DNA of 64,000 bases from Kocuria tytonis (GCF_003226895.2 NZ_PNJG02000001.1:744001-808000), one strand, 5' to 3'; counted from the first letter of the stretch, positions 47,112 through 59,333 are shown. The notes: generated from the sequence alone by a model not told the origin. A program made the numbers and translations.

Positions 47112-47421
47112 TGCTCGTCCTCCCCGTCGTGCCGTCATCCGAACGGTCGCGCGGTGCCCCCACGTGCCGATCGCGCAGTCCTCTCGTGCTCCGGCGGCGC
47201 GGGGTCGGTGTCTCCCCACCACATTGCCGCGCGCCCCGCTGCACCGCCGCACCGCCCTTCGACGGCGGCACTCCTGGCCACACGCTACGGCGATTCGCAG
47301 TGGGCCCGCGGAACGTGACGGGCCCTTCCATGTCTTCGCATCGGTCATTGACTCACGCCCTCGGGGAGCGCATGATCAAAAAACGCCAAACAACATCAAA
47401 TAACATCATCAGGAGGTAAAG
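47112..47421. other. Intergenic region between divergent genes
   Basis: A 310-base stretch without a gene. The last 50 bases, 47371-47420, are strikingly AT-rich for this genome and carry the repeats AACATCA at 47392-47398 and 47402-47408, then a strong GGAGG site for the LysM gene. The rest shows nothing recognisable. Confidence 0.6.
47392..47408 (+). repeat. AACATCA direct repeats before the LysM gene
   Basis: Two copies of AACATCA, 10 bases apart, immediately ahead of the ribosome-binding site. The phase of one helical turn suggests a DNA-binding protein site or a leader element. Confidence 0.45.
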
Positions 47422-48375
47422 ATGCCACATGAGGAGCTGCGCGACCGCCGGGTCCCGGCCCGCACGGGAGCCGCGTGGTTGGCCGTGCCCCTGCTGGCGG
47501 CATCGGCCGGTGCGCTCGGATGGACCCACGTCCACCGGCTGCGGAGCACGGGAGCCGGGACCGATCCCGAACTCGCGATCGCGGTGCTCGCGGCGGGGGC
47601 ATGCCTGGTGGCGGCGGGATGGTGGATCGGCGGTCTGCTGATGCTTTCCGTCGCCACCGTGGCCCGGCGATGCCGCTGGACGGGACTCGAGCAGTGGGCG
47701 GGACGCCTCACACCCGCACTGGTGGCCCGCACGGCCGCTGCCCTCGTGGGGGCCCAGCTGATCACCGCGGCCCCGGCCCACGCAGACGACGCCGCGCCCG
47801 ACCCGTTCTGGGGCCCACCGGCCACCGGGACGGAGCAGCTCGCCGACGGCACCGGTGGGTCCGCCGGAACACCGGGCACAGGCACCGGCACCGGCGCAGG
47901 CACGGACGGAACCGGGGCGTCGACGCCCGGCCCCGCGGCGCCGTCGTCCGCCGCGCCCGGGGCGGGAGATCCCGCCACCGGCCCGTTGGTCTCCGGGATT
48001 CCGGAGTCGTCGGGGGCTGCGGCTGCCCCTCGGGACGGCGCACCGCCGAGCGCCCGGGCGGACAGCCCTGCGGGCACCACGATCCCCGGGCCGGAGAGCG
48101 CGAGCGCAGCGGCTGCGCCGCCGTCAGGGATCCGGGAGAACCTCCCGGCACGGGAACGCGTCATCGAGGGCACCGTCACCGTGCTGAGCGGGGACACCCT
48201 CTGGGATCTCACCGCGGGGCTGCTGGGTCCGGGCGCCACGGACGACGCCGTGTGCCGGCATCTGCCCTCATGGCTCGAGCACAACACGCTCGCCCAGGAC
48301 GGGGACCTGATCCGCCCCGGGGACCAGCTGCGCGTACCACCGCAGCTGCTCGACGCCGCCGGGTCCACGCCGTGA
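47422..48375 (+). CDS. LysM-domain membrane-anchored protein
   Basis: A 317-residue cell-envelope protein. Helices lie at about residues 16-34, 52-80 and 97-118, the last ending in an APAHADDA signal-like junction. A long disordered Gly/Thr/Pro/Ala linker spans about 120-240. A LysM-like domain closes the protein (VTVLSGDTLWDLTAGLLG, LIRPGDQLRVP). LysM domains bind peptidoglycan. It starts at an ATG behind GGAGG. In mycobacteria a LysM-like protein also occurs near Rv3235. A wall-anchoring role is inferred; the exact job is unknown. Confidence 0.82.
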   Translation: MPHEELRDRRVPARTGAAWLAVPLLAASAGALGWTHVHRLRSTGAGTDPELAIAVLAAGACLVAAGWWIGGLLMLSVATVARRCRWTGLEQWAGRLTPALVARTAAALVGAQLITAAPAHADDAAPDPFWGPPATGTEQLADGTGGSAGTPGTGTGTGAGTDGTGASTPGPAAPSSAAPGAGDPATGPLVSGIPESSGAAAAPRDGAPPSARADSPAGTTIPGPESASAAAAPPSGIRENLPARERVIEGTVTVLSGDTLWDLTAGLLGPGATDDAVCRHLPSWLEHNTLAQDGDLIRPGDQLRVPPQLLDAAGSTP

Positions 48376-48566
48376 GACCGCGTCGGCTGCGGGACCGGGC
48401 CCGATCGGAGTGCCGCGGCACGGAGCCACCGTGGCCGCCCCGCGGGTTGCGTCCCCCGGAACAGGCCGCGGCGAGCGCGGCCACGGCGGCGGCCGAGATG
48501 ACGACGTCGGACCCGGACCCGACGCACCGGACGATCCGGAACACCACGAGCACGAAGGAGCACCTC

Positions 48567-49016
48567 ATGACCATCACCGTTCCCGAATCCACACCCCGCA
48601 CACCCGTCGGCGGGTACACCTGGCGCGAGGACCGTTCTGCGGCCGCCCTCTCGGGCAGGAACGAGGCCGAACGGGTGGGTGCGATCGCCCGCAGCATCGG
48701 GCAGGCCGCCGTGGAGATCCTGGCCGGGACCCGGCCGGCGTCGCAGCTGTCGCGGTGGACGGACCCGGAGGTCGTGGAACGTTTCACCCAGCGGGCGGCC
48801 ATGCTCAAGCTCGTCCAGGAACAGTGCCCCGAGCGTCGCGCGGTGTTCGAGGTGCACCGCGCCGCGCGCATCCGCCGCATCCGCATGTGCAGCCCCGCAC
48901 CGGGGTGCTACGAGGCGTCCCTGGTGGTGGACGAGGCCACGCGTGCCCGGGCCGTGGCGCTGCGCATCGAACGGGTGGCACGGCAGTGGCGGGTCACCCA
49001 CCTGGAGGTCGGGTGA
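48567..49016 (+). CDS. Rv3235 family protein
   Basis: A 149-residue protein matching the Rv3235 family, which lies near secA in actinobacteria. The core (AERVGAIARSIGQAAVEILAGTRPASQLSRW, VRFHRAARIRR-like FEVHRAARIRRIRMC, CYEASLVVDEATRARAVALRIERV) is small alpha/beta and soluble. The ATG at 48567 is set by AAGGAG 6 bases upstream; a further in-frame ATG at 48498 lacks a site. It converges on secA and its last codons form half of a terminator hairpin. Biochemical function is unknown in the family. Confidence 0.84.
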   Translation: MTITVPESTPRTPVGGYTWREDRSAAALSGRNEAERVGAIARSIGQAAVEILAGTRPASQLSRWTDPEVVERFTQRAAMLKLVQEQCPERRAVFEVHRAARIRRIRMCSPAPGCYEASLVVDEATRARAVALRIERVARQWRVTHLEVG

Positions 49017-49024
49017 CCCGCCAC
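48986..49024. terminator. Coding-embedded hairpin between Rv3235-family gene and secA
   Basis: A perfect 14-bp stem, GTGGCGGGTCACCC (48986-48999) with its complement (49011-49024), around an 11-base loop. The left arm is inside the Rv3235-family gene, the right arm spans its stop. The secA stop is 11 bases on. Confidence 0.75.
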
Positions 49025-49034
49025 CGCGGACGCC

Positions 49035-51878
<2,844 letters not shown>

Positions 51879-51984
51879 GTGTGTTCGCTCCTCCGAGATC
51901 AAGTGGTGGGCACCGGAACCAACTGGGGGTGCACCGTCGGACAGTGTACGTGAGACAGCCTGGGCGCGACCCTGGCAGGGGAAC

Positions 51985-52011
51985 GGGCCCCGCGACGTCG
52001 CCGCGGGACCC
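51985..52011 (-). terminator. Hairpin after hpf
   Basis: A 10-bp stem with one G-U pair (51985-51994 with 52002-52011) and a 7-base loop, 40 bases past the hpf stop and upstream of secA. Confidence 0.65.
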
Positions 52012-52050
52012 GCTCGTGCGCGCGCCGCACGGCGCGGCGGGCTGTTCCGC

Positions 52051-52743
52051 TTAGGAAGCGGCGTCCGCCTGGTAGGCCCGGGCCTTCTCATCCTCGGAAC
52101 GGCCGTCGGTGCTGAGACTGATCACGCCGTACTCCCACCCCTTGCGGCGGTAGACGGCGGAGGGCTCCCGGGTCTCCTTGTCCACGAACAGGAAGAAGTC
52201 GTGGCCCACGAGCTCCATCTGGTCCACGGCCTCGTCCACCGTGATCTCATGGGCGGGGAACCGCTTGCGCCGGATCTCCACGGGAGTGGGTGCATCGCTC
52301 AGGGGGTACTCCGTGCTGAAGGCCTCGTCCTCGGCCTCGGACAGCTCCTGCTCGGACCCGAAACCCTCGAAGGAGGCGGTGGGCACCACGGGAAGCGATC
52401 CGGTGGCCTCGTGGACGGCGATCGGCGTCTGATGTCCTCCGCGGTGCACCTTGCGGCGGTCGCGTGCCCGGCGCAGCTGCTCCACGAGCTTGGCGTAGGC
52501 CTCGTCGAAGGCGGCGAACTTGTCGTCGTTGTGCGCCTCGGCGCGCACCACGGGTCCGCGTCCCACCACGGTGAGCTCCACCCGCATGCCCTGGTGCCCG
52601 GACGAGGCGTGCTCCTTGGTGACCTTGACCTCGATGGATTGGACCTTGTCGCCGAGCTGCTGGAAGCGCTCGCTCTTCTCCTCGACGTATTCCTTGAATC
52701 GGTCCGGCAAAGTGACGTTGCGGCCTTGGATGTTCAGTTCCAT
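52051..52743 (-). CDS. hpf: Long-form ribosome hibernation promoting factor
   Basis: Binds the 30S subunit and drives 100S dimer formation in stationary phase, 230 residues. The N-terminal S30AE domain ([30 protein letters not shown]) and the C-terminal dimerisation domain ([32 protein letters not shown]) are joined by an acidic linker, the long-form architecture. GGAGG is 7 bases before the ATG at 52743. It lies between comF and secA in the order conserved across actinobacteria. Confidence 0.96.
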   Translation of the reverse strand: MELNIQGRNVTLPDRFKEYVEEKSERFQQLGDKVQSIEVKVTKEHASSGHQGMRVELTVVGRGPVVRAEAHNDDKFAAFDEAYAKLVEQLRRARDRRKVHRGGHQTPIAVHEATGSLPVVPTASFEGFGSEQELSEAEDEAFSTEYPLSDAPTPVEIRRKRFPAHEITVDEAVDQMELVGHDFFLFVDKETREPSAVYRRKGWEYGVISLSTDGRSEDEKARAYQADAAS

Positions 52744-52825
52744 GAGACCCTCCACATCTTGAGGATGGCGCGGGACGTCGAAACCTCCCGCCCGGGACAC
52801 CTTCAGTGCTTCCCGTGGTCCAACG

Positions 52826-53644
52826 CTAAGGCAAACTGTGGGGAAATTCACGGACAACAGGATTCGACATCACCTCGTTCTCCCGGGGTGAACGCGCGGC
52901 CCGCACCCCCGCGAGGGTGACCACCGCGGGCACACGGGCCCCCGCCTGCTCGAGGCGGTGCACGGCCTCGGCGGCGGTGGCCCCCGTGGTCAGGACGTCG
53001 TCCACGACCACGCAGGTGCGTCCCGCCACGTCCCGTGCCCTCATGACGCCGCGGACGGCCCGTGTCCGCTGGGCGCGTCCCCGGGTCTTCTGCGCCCCGC
53101 CGGCACCGCCCCGCCCCGGGGCGCGGTGCCGCAGCGCACGGTGCACCTCGGTGCCGGAGGGCAACGCCGCGGCGTCGAGGACGTCCGCCACGGGGTCGAA
53201 CCAGCGGCGGCGGCGCGCCCGGGCACTCGTGGGCACGGGCACCCAGTGCAGCGGGCCCGTGCGGTCGCGCAGGTCGTGGGCCGCCGCGGCCAGGACGGCG
53301 GAGAGGACCGCCGCCAGCGTGGGCGCGAGGTCCGTGCGCCCGCCGTTCTTGTACGCCAGCAGACATGCGGCGAGCTCGTGCTCGTACTCCCCCGCGGTGT
53401 AGACGAGCACCCCGGAGGGTTCGAGCGGGCCGGGCGGTCGAACGGCCGCGGGCCGGGCGGTGGAGCGCCGCAGCATGATGCGGCAGCCGCGGCACAGGGT
53501 GGCGCCCGGTTCCCCGCACACCGCGCAGGTCACGGGCAGCACCAGTTCGAGGGCGTCCGCGCACCACGCGCCCACCCTGGCCGCCCGGCGGTCCCAGCGG
53601 GCGAGGGTCGAGGTGCCGTGTCCTGTCCCAGTGGTTCTCGTCAT
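52826..53644 (-). CDS. comF: ComF family phosphoribosyltransferase-like protein
   Basis: A 272-residue protein with an N-terminal zinc knuckle (CAVCGEPGATLCRGC) and a phosphoribosyltransferase fold with the PRPP loop CVVVDDVLTTGATAAE. ComF proteins are linked to natural competence and DNA uptake or processing in some bacteria; in actinobacteria the role is unproven. A basic, Gly-rich insert lies before the PRPP loop. It sits between lpqB and hpf as in other actinobacteria. The start ATG at 53644 follows the lpqB stop by 99 bases. Confidence 0.9.
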   Translation of the reverse strand: MTRTTGTGHGTSTLARWDRRAARVGAWCADALELVLPVTCAVCGEPGATLCRGCRIMLRRSTARPAAVRPPGPLEPSGVLVYTAGEYEHELAACLLAYKNGGRTDLAPTLAAVLSAVLAAAAHDLRDRTGPLHWVPVPTSARARRRRWFDPVADVLDAAALPSGTEVHRALRHRAPGRGGAGGAQKTRGRAQRTRAVRGVMRARDVAGRTCVVVDDVLTTGATAAEAVHRLEQAGARVPAVVTLAGVRAARSPRENEVMSNPVVREFPHSLP

Positions 53645-53743
53645 GCACCCAGTTCACGACGGGACGGACGACGCCTCCAGAGCCCGGGCACGAGGTGGAG
53701 CCCGCTGCGCACGGCGTCGTCCCGGCACCGCGCGGGCGGCGGT

Positions 53744-55597
53744 TCAGCCCGCGAAGGAGGTGTCCGTGACGTTCTCGCTCTGCAGCGCCCACGAGCTGCC
53801 GGTGAGCATGTACAGCCGTCCGTCGGAGGCGCCGTAGACCGCGGCGGGGCCGTTGCCGCCGGCGATCGAGGTGACGCCGGTGAGGGAGGGCAGGTCGTCG
53901 TGCTCACCGGCCACCGTGTAGCGCCGCGGCTGGGCGTTGCTGTCCTGGTTCAGTGCCGTGGTCACGAACTCCTCGGCGCCGATCCATTGGGCGGTGTCCA
54001 CGGCCACGTCCGCGGCCACGGCGTTGCCCTTCTCGAGCCCGATGGGCTTGCCCGAGTCGTCGCGCACCACCCCGGCGATCCAGATCACCGCCTTGGAGGA
54101 GTCCCCGGTGGTCGTGACCACGAGCGCCCGGCTGCCCTCCCGCGAGATCCGCAGGGACGCCACGTGCCGGTCCCTGAGCCAGTCCGCCTTCACGGTCTCG
54201 CCGTTGCCGTTCGACGCCGCCCGCACCGTGTGCACCGTGCCGGTGGCGTCCGCTCCCCAGACCCACCCCTGCGGGTCGAAGCTCGGACGGGTGGGCCGCG
54301 TGCCGGCCCACCGCCGCTGCGGCTGCGCCCCCGGGGCCACCGTGTACACGGCGGAGTCCGCGGTGTCGACGAACCCGAAGACATCGACCTCGGCGCCCAT
54401 CCCGGGCTTGGTCACCACGGCACCCTCGGGGAGGGAGATGTCCCGGATCTGTTCGGTCTGACCGCCCTGGAAGAACGCCAGTTGGTTGTCCGAGACCCCG
54501 ATCTGGCGGTTGGGAACGGTGACGGGCTGCAGGGCGTCGCCGCCCTCCCGCCCGGAGGTCTCCACCGGGGCGTCGTTGACGGTGAGGTTCACGTCCTCCA
54601 CGGACGGCACCGAGCGCAGCGTGGCACGCAGCTGCTGCTCCATCCGGCGCGCACCCGCCACGTCCGCGGGGTCGAAGCTCGCGAGGCTCAGGTCCACGGC
54701 CGCGGTGCCGCCCGAGACCGGGACCGAGGACCGGGACAGGGCCGCGCTCTGGGGGATGGCGCTCTCCACGGCGTGCCCCAGGTAGGAGGAGGGGCCGTTC
54801 ATGAGGGCGCGCACGGCGGCGGTGGAGGCCGTGGAGCGCTTGGCGAACCACCGCGGATCCGGGATCAGGTGCTTGCTGTCGCGCGCCGAGTAGAAGTAGA
54901 GGTTGCTGGGCGAGAAGATCTGCGGGAAATCCGCTTCCGGGACCATGACACCGTCCGGGGCCTTGGAGATGCGCCACTGACCGTCCACCGAGGTCAGGGC
55001 GAAGTCCAGGACGCGGGTGCTGCCCGAGGGCTGGGCGGTGCGCACGCCGTCGGCGTCCAGCTCCGAGCTGACCTCCACGCTGGTGCGGAACTCGCCCTCG
55101 TTCAGCCGCGGGACGGTGGTGGGTTCGCCGGAGTGGATGAGCACGCGGGCGTCCGGCTTCCACGTGGTGGCCAGCTGGGGCGTGAGGTACTGCCGGGCCA
55201 CCGAGTAGTCGTCCTGCGCTCCCACACCCGCGGCCAGGAAGCCCTCCACGACCTCCTGGGCGGAGGCTCCCGGGCGGGGGGCCTGCGGGTTGAACGGCAT
55301 GGCGCTGGGCTGCGACTGCCCGGTGGGTTCGATGACCTTGTGCACCGGCCCGGACCGGGGCATTGCCCCGCACGCGGACAGCCCGAACCCCAGGACGAGC
55401 ACGAGGGCCATGCTCGCGTGCCGGACCCGCCGGGACGAGGACCGGGAGTCGACTCGGCCGCGGCGGGCAGCGGAAACCTCCGGCGCCCCGGCCGCACTCC
55501 CGCCGGCCGCGCCCGGGACCTCCCGTGCCGGAGCGGGTGGTGGGGTACGGGAACCGCACCCCACGGTGGTTCCGGACTGCACGTTCCGAGGGCTCAT
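53744..55597 (-). CDS. lpqB: LpqB lipoprotein, MtrAB accessory
   Basis: A lipoprotein that modulates MtrB signalling, 617 residues. The lipobox GLSACG (Cys76) follows a hydrophobic stretch, but an unusually long, Arg/Ser/Ala-rich n-region of about 62 residues comes first. No GTG or TTG start lies between the coupled ATG at 55597 and M63, so the long n-region appears real. A GerMN domain (about 280-410; VSGGTAAVDLSLASF) and a beta-propeller-like C-terminus (PSFDPQGWVWGADATG) follow. It is coupled to mtrB by an ATGA overlap. Confidence 0.94.
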   Translation of the reverse strand: MSPRNVQSGTTVGCGSRTPPPAPAREVPGAAGGSAAGAPEVSAARRGRVDSRSSSRRVRHASMALVLVLGFGLSACGAMPRSGPVHKVIEPTGQSQPSAMPFNPQAPRPGASAQEVVEGFLAAGVGAQDDYSVARQYLTPQLATTWKPDARVLIHSGEPTTVPRLNEGEFRTSVEVSSELDADGVRTAQPSGSTRVLDFALTSVDGQWRISKAPDGVMVPEADFPQIFSPSNLYFYSARDSKHLIPDPRWFAKRSTASTAAVRALMNGPSSYLGHAVESAIPQSAALSRSSVPVSGGTAAVDLSLASFDPADVAGARRMEQQLRATLRSVPSVEDVNLTVNDAPVETSGREGGDALQPVTVPNRQIGVSDNQLAFFQGGQTEQIRDISLPEGAVVTKPGMGAEVDVFGFVDTADSAVYTVAPGAQPQRRWAGTRPTRPSFDPQGWVWGADATGTVHTVRAASNGNGETVKADWLRDRHVASLRISREGSRALVVTTTGDSSKAVIWIAGVVRDDSGKPIGLEKGNAVAADVAVDTAQWIGAEEFVTTALNQDSNAQPRRYTVAGEHDDLPSLTGVTSIAGGNGPAAVYGASDGRLYMLTGSSWALQSENVTDTSFAG

Positions 55598-57540
55598 GGC
55601 TTCTCCGTCCCGTCCTCGGGCGCCGCGGCGCTGGACCCGGTGTGGTGGCGTTCCGGGGCGCCCCCGGGTTCGCCGACGACATCGTGTGCCGCGCCCTGCC
55701 CACCGGTACCGGGGCCGTCCGCACCGGCACCCCCCGCACCCCCGGGCCGCTCGGCGCTGCCGGTCCCGCCGGCGTCGTCGCCCGGGCCGGGGAACACGAG
55801 CAGCAGCTGGCCCGTGCGCGGCTCCACGGCGGGGCGCACCGCGGGTGCCGTGAGCTGGAGGGAACCGGTGTCCGTGACCCGCGCGGTGGACTCCGCGGTC
55901 TGCTCGGCGGGTGGCAGGGGCAGGGGGTTGGGCAGCTCCGGGTCCAGCGGCTGCGAGCGCAGCAGGGGCAGGGTGAGCCGGAAGCACGCACCGTTGTCCG
56001 GCTCGGCCCAGACCTCCAGGAGGCCGCCGTGGAGCCGGGTGTCCTCCGTGGCGATGGCCAGCCCCAGGCCCGTGCCGCCCACGGTCCGCGCGCGGGCGGG
56101 GTCACCGCGCCAGAACCGGTTGAACACCTTCCCGGCCTGCTCCTCGGTCATCCCGATCCCGTGGTCGCGCACGGCCACGGCCACGCAGTTCTCGTTCGCG
56201 GCCACGTAGATGTCCACGGGCCTGCTCTCCCCGTGCTCCAGGGCGTTGGTCACCAGGTTGCGCAGGATGCGGTCGATGCGGCGCTGGTCCATCTGCACCA
56301 CGCAGCGGGTGAGGGTGGAGCGCACGGTGAGCTCGGAACCGGACTTGACCACGAGCGGCGCGGCGGCCTCCACCACGTCGTAGATCACCGAGAAGATGTC
56401 GGTGGAGGCCATGTCCAGCCGGGCCGCGCCGGCGTCGAACCGGGAGATCTCCAGCAGGTCCGAGAGCATGGAGTCGAAACGGTCCACCTGGTTGTGCAGC
56501 AGCTCGGCGGAGCGCCGGTTGACGGGGTCGAAGTCCTCCCGCGCGTTGAAGAGCACCTCCGCGGCCATCTTCACGGTGGTCAACGGGGTGCGCAGCTCGT
56601 GGGAGACGTCCGAGACGAACGTCTGCTGCATGGACGAGAGCTGCTCCAGCTGGGTGATCTGGGTCTGGATGGAATCCGCCATCCTGTTGAAGGACCGGCT
56701 CAGGCGCGCCACCTCGTTGGTCCCGTGCACCTCCATCCGCACGTCCAGGTCCCCCTCCGAGAGCCGCTGGGACACCCGGGCCGTGTTGGAGACGGGGCGC
56801 ACGACCTCGCGGGTGACGTACCAGACGATGGTGCCCACGAGCAGCAGCAGCGCCACCATGGACAGCAGCAGCACGGCGTGGATGGAGTCCAGGGTGGCCT
56901 GGGGGTCCGAGAAGTCGTACACGAAGAACAGCCCGTAGCGGGAGTTCTGGTTCAGCTGCACCACGTCACCGATCACGATGACCGGGTGCTCCGGGGCGTT
57001 CTCGGCCATCCGCGCGGAGGCGGGCTGCCAGTACGTGCCGTCGCCGTTGGCCACGCGCTGCTGCAGCTGCCTGGGCACCGTGGCGGAGGTCATCCACGAG
57101 CTCTCGCTCTGCACCCCCACGAAGGACTGGCCGCCGCCCTGGTCCAGGGGGATCAGGATCCAGCGGTGGTCCGTGGAGCTCGTGTCCTGGCTCAGGCTGC
57201 CCAGGGTGGAGTTGATGAGCGCCTGGACCTCGGTGCGGTCCGAGGCGTCCGAGGCGTCGAAGCTGGCCTGCGCCGTGCTGATGTCCGTGCGCGCCTCCTC
57301 GAGCACCTGGTCGAGCCGGTCGGTGAACAGCCGGTTCGCGATCTGGTGGGAGAGGAAGCTGCCCGTGGCGAGGAAGGCCACGGAGGTCAGCGTGAGCGCG
57401 ACCGCGATGGCCCGGAACTGGAGCGACTGGCGCCAGCGGCGGAACAGGACGCGACGCCCCAGCCGGAGCCTGCGGAACCGTTGGGGGCGGCGGCGCGTGC
57501 GCGGTGGCTTCGCCGTGGGGGTCGCTGCGGCCAGCGTCAT
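55594..57540 (-). CDS. mtrB: MtrB sensor histidine kinase
   Basis: A membrane sensor kinase controlling cell division and wall remodelling through MtrA, 648 residues. Helices at about residues 44-63 and 222-245 bound a sensor domain and are followed by HAMP. HisKA carries the phospho-acceptor (VSDVSHELRTPLTTV, near residue 314). The HATPase domain carries NLVTNALEHG, DHGIGM and GGTGLGLAI. A long Pro/Gly/Ala-rich tail of about 110 residues extends beyond the kinase core, more than in mycobacterial MtrB. It overlaps mtrA and lpqB by 4 bases each. Confidence 0.97.
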   Translation of the reverse strand: MTLAAATPTAKPPRTRRRPQRFRRLRLGRRVLFRRWRQSLQFRAIAVALTLTSVAFLATGSFLSHQIANRLFTDRLDQVLEEARTDISTAQASFDASDASDRTEVQALINSTLGSLSQDTSSTDHRWILIPLDQGGGQSFVGVQSESSWMTSATVPRQLQQRVANGDGTYWQPASARMAENAPEHPVIVIGDVVQLNQNSRYGLFFVYDFSDPQATLDSIHAVLLLSMVALLLLVGTIVWYVTREVVRPVSNTARVSQRLSEGDLDVRMEVHGTNEVARLSRSFNRMADSIQTQITQLEQLSSMQQTFVSDVSHELRTPLTTVKMAAEVLFNAREDFDPVNRRSAELLHNQVDRFDSMLSDLLEISRFDAGAARLDMASTDIFSVIYDVVEAAAPLVVKSGSELTVRSTLTRCVVQMDQRRIDRILRNLVTNALEHGESRPVDIYVAANENCVAVAVRDHGIGMTEEQAGKVFNRFWRGDPARARTVGGTGLGLAIATEDTRLHGGLLEVWAEPDNGACFRLTLPLLRSQPLDPELPNPLPLPPAEQTAESTARVTDTGSLQLTAPAVRPAVEPRTGQLLLVFPGPGDDAGGTGSAERPGGAGGAGADGPGTGGQGAAHDVVGEPGGAPERHHTGSSAAAPEDGTEKP

Positions 57541-58223
57541 CTATGTGCGTGCCCGCCCGCTTTGTAGCCGATACCGCGCACGGTCAGCACCACCTCGGGG
57601 TTCTCGGGGTCCCGCTCCACCTTGGAGCGCAGCCGCTGCACGTGCACGTTGACCAGGCGGTTGTCCGCGGCGTGGGGGTAGCCCCAGACGTCCCGCAGCA
57701 GCTCGTCACGGCTGAAGACCTGGTGCGGGGACCGGGCCAGGGTGGCCAGCAGGTCGAACTCCAGCGGTGTCAGGGCGATCTCCTCACCGGCCCGCGTGAC
57801 CGTGTGCCCGGTGACGTCGATGACGATGTCCCCCAGCGTGATCTCCTGGGTGGCGCCGCGTTCCGCGGGACGCAGCCGCGCCTTGACGCGCGCCACGAGC
57901 TCGGCGGGCTTGAAGGGTTTGGGGACGTAGTCGTCCGCACCGGCCTCGAGCCCGCGCACCACGTCCGCTGTGTCGGACTTGGCGGTGAGCATCACGATGG
58001 GCACGTCCGACTCCACGCGGATCTGCTGGCACACCTGGATGCCGTCCATCCCGGGGAGCATGAGGTCCAGCAGGATCAGATCGGGTTCCGAGGCGCGGAA
58101 CACCTCGCGCGCGCTCGAGCCGTCGTAGCAGTGCACGGGCTCGAAACCCTCCGACGACAGGATGATGCCGATCATCTCCGACAGCGCGGCGTCGTCGTCC
58201 ACCACCAGAATTCTCGCGTTCAT
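57537..58223 (-). CDS. mtrA: MtrA response regulator
   Basis: An OmpR-family response regulator of 228 residues. The receiver has the acidic pocket (LVVDDDAALSE), phospho-acceptor D53 in LILLDLMLPGMDG, VMLTAKSD and the conserved lysine in YVPKPF. The C-terminal winged helix ends with NVHVQRLRSKVERDPENPEVVLTVRGIGYKAG. MtrA is essential or near essential in many actinobacteria and regulates division and wall genes. The ATG at 58223 heads the mtrA-mtrB-lpqB operon; an 87-base gap upstream may hold its promoter. Confidence 0.97.
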   Translation of the reverse strand: MNARILVVDDDAALSEMIGIILSSEGFEPVHCYDGSSAREVFRASEPDLILLDLMLPGMDGIQVCQQIRVESDVPIVMLTAKSDTADVVRGLEAGADDYVPKPFKPAELVARVKARLRPAERGATQEITLGDIVIDVTGHTVTRAGEEIALTPLEFDLLATLARSPHQVFSRDELLRDVWGYPHAADNRLVNVHVQRLRSKVERDPENPEVVLTVRGIGYKAGGHAHR

Positions 58224-58310
58224 GGCCCGCTTTCGCCCTCGTTCTTCCCTGCGGGGGCGGCCGAGGCCGACGCCCCGCGTCCTTCCGCCGATTCTACGGC
58301 CTCGGTGCGC

Positions 58311-59333
58311 TCAACCCTCGCTGCACGCGTCCGTGAGCGCGCCGCACAGCCGCGTGAGGCGCTCCAGGGCGCCCGCCAGCTCGGGCGGGGCGAGGGTGGA
58401 GATATCCGCCGACGGCGCCAGCACCGTTCCCAGCAGGGCGGCCGGGTCCATGCCCAGGTCGGCCCACGGCCGCACCACCGTGTCCACGAAGGAGCGCACC
58501 GGGGTGCGTCCGGTCACGGGCACGGAGTCGAGGCACAGCGTCAGGCCCGCCTCGTGCAGGGCGGCCAGCGGCTCCCACTGCTCGGTGGGCCCGGTGGGGA
58601 CCCGGACCACGGCGGCGTGGGCCCCGGCGTCCCGCGCCCAGCGCGCGGGGGCGGTGCCGGTGTCCACGGCCACGGTGGCCGCACCGGCGGCGCGGCACGC
58701 CTGCACCGCGTCCGTGAGGGTGCCGCGCACCTCCTGCTGCGGCAGCGAGCGCAGCGTCCGGTAGCCGCTGGCGGTGGGAATCGTGCCGGTCAGGACCCGC
58801 TCCAGCTCGGGTTCCTGGACCACCAGCACGGCGTCCCGCCCGTCCGTGTTGCGGCGCAGGGATGCCACGAGGTCTCCCACACCGGCGCACCAGGACTGCG
58901 CGAGGTCCCGCCGCGCGCCGGGATCCGACTGCAGCTTCTCGCCGTTGTGCACGTGCACCGTGGCCGCCAGGGACACGGGGCCCAGGAGCGAGAACAACAC
59001 GGGTGCCGTGTCCGCCCCGGACTCCGCACCGAGGACGTCCGCGACCGCGTTGAGGTCGCTGGCCAGCAGGGTGCGTGCCTGCCGTGAGTCGTCCCCGGGC
59101 ACGCCCGTGATGCGCCAGCCGTGCGGCTGCCGGTCCGCGTGCAGCGAGTCCAGCACCGCGCTCGTCCGTGCGGCGAGCTCGGCCTGCGGTCCGCGGTCCG
59201 GCAGCAGCGGGACGGCGGCCAGGTGCGGGGCGCCCAGTTCCCCGCGCAGCACGGTGAAGGTCTCGACGACGTCCGTTCCGCGCAGCGCCCGGGTCAGGGT
59301 CGCGGTGATCCGGGAGGCGGCGAACCCGCTCAT
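58311..59333 (-). CDS. MetE C-terminal-like/UROD-fold protein without visible zinc motif
   Basis: A 340-residue protein of the cobalamin-independent methionine synthase C-terminal/UROD-like barrel family. Recognisable segments are SLLGPVSLAATVHVHNGE, VLVVQEPELERVLTGTIPTASGYRTL and APSADISTLAPPELAGALERL. The HxC zinc-ligand signature of active MetE is not visible, so a true methionine synthase role is doubtful. The ATG at 59333 overlaps the chorismate mutase stop (ATGA), so the two are translationally coupled. The combination is puzzling and the function is left open. Confidence 0.7.
   Translation of the reverse strand: MSGFAASRITATLTRALRGTDVVETFTVLRGELGAPHLAAVPLLPDRGPQAELAARTSAVLDSLHADRQPHGWRITGVPGDDSRQARTLLASDLNAVADVLGAESGADTAPVLFSLLGPVSLAATVHVHNGEKLQSDPGARRDLAQSWCAGVGDLVASLRRNTDGRDAVLVVQEPELERVLTGTIPTASGYRTLRSLPQQEVRGTLTDAVQACRAAGAATVAVDTGTAPARWARDAGAHAAVVRVPTGPTEQWEPLAALHEAGLTLCLDSVPVTGRTPVRSFVDTVVRPWADLGMDPAALLGTVLAPSADISTLAPPELAGALERLTRLCGALTDACSEG

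Noticed and set aside
52958-56209. A 1,083-codon plus-strand open frame over comF, lpqB and mtrB.
   Set aside because: It is antisense to three recognised genes and shows no motif.
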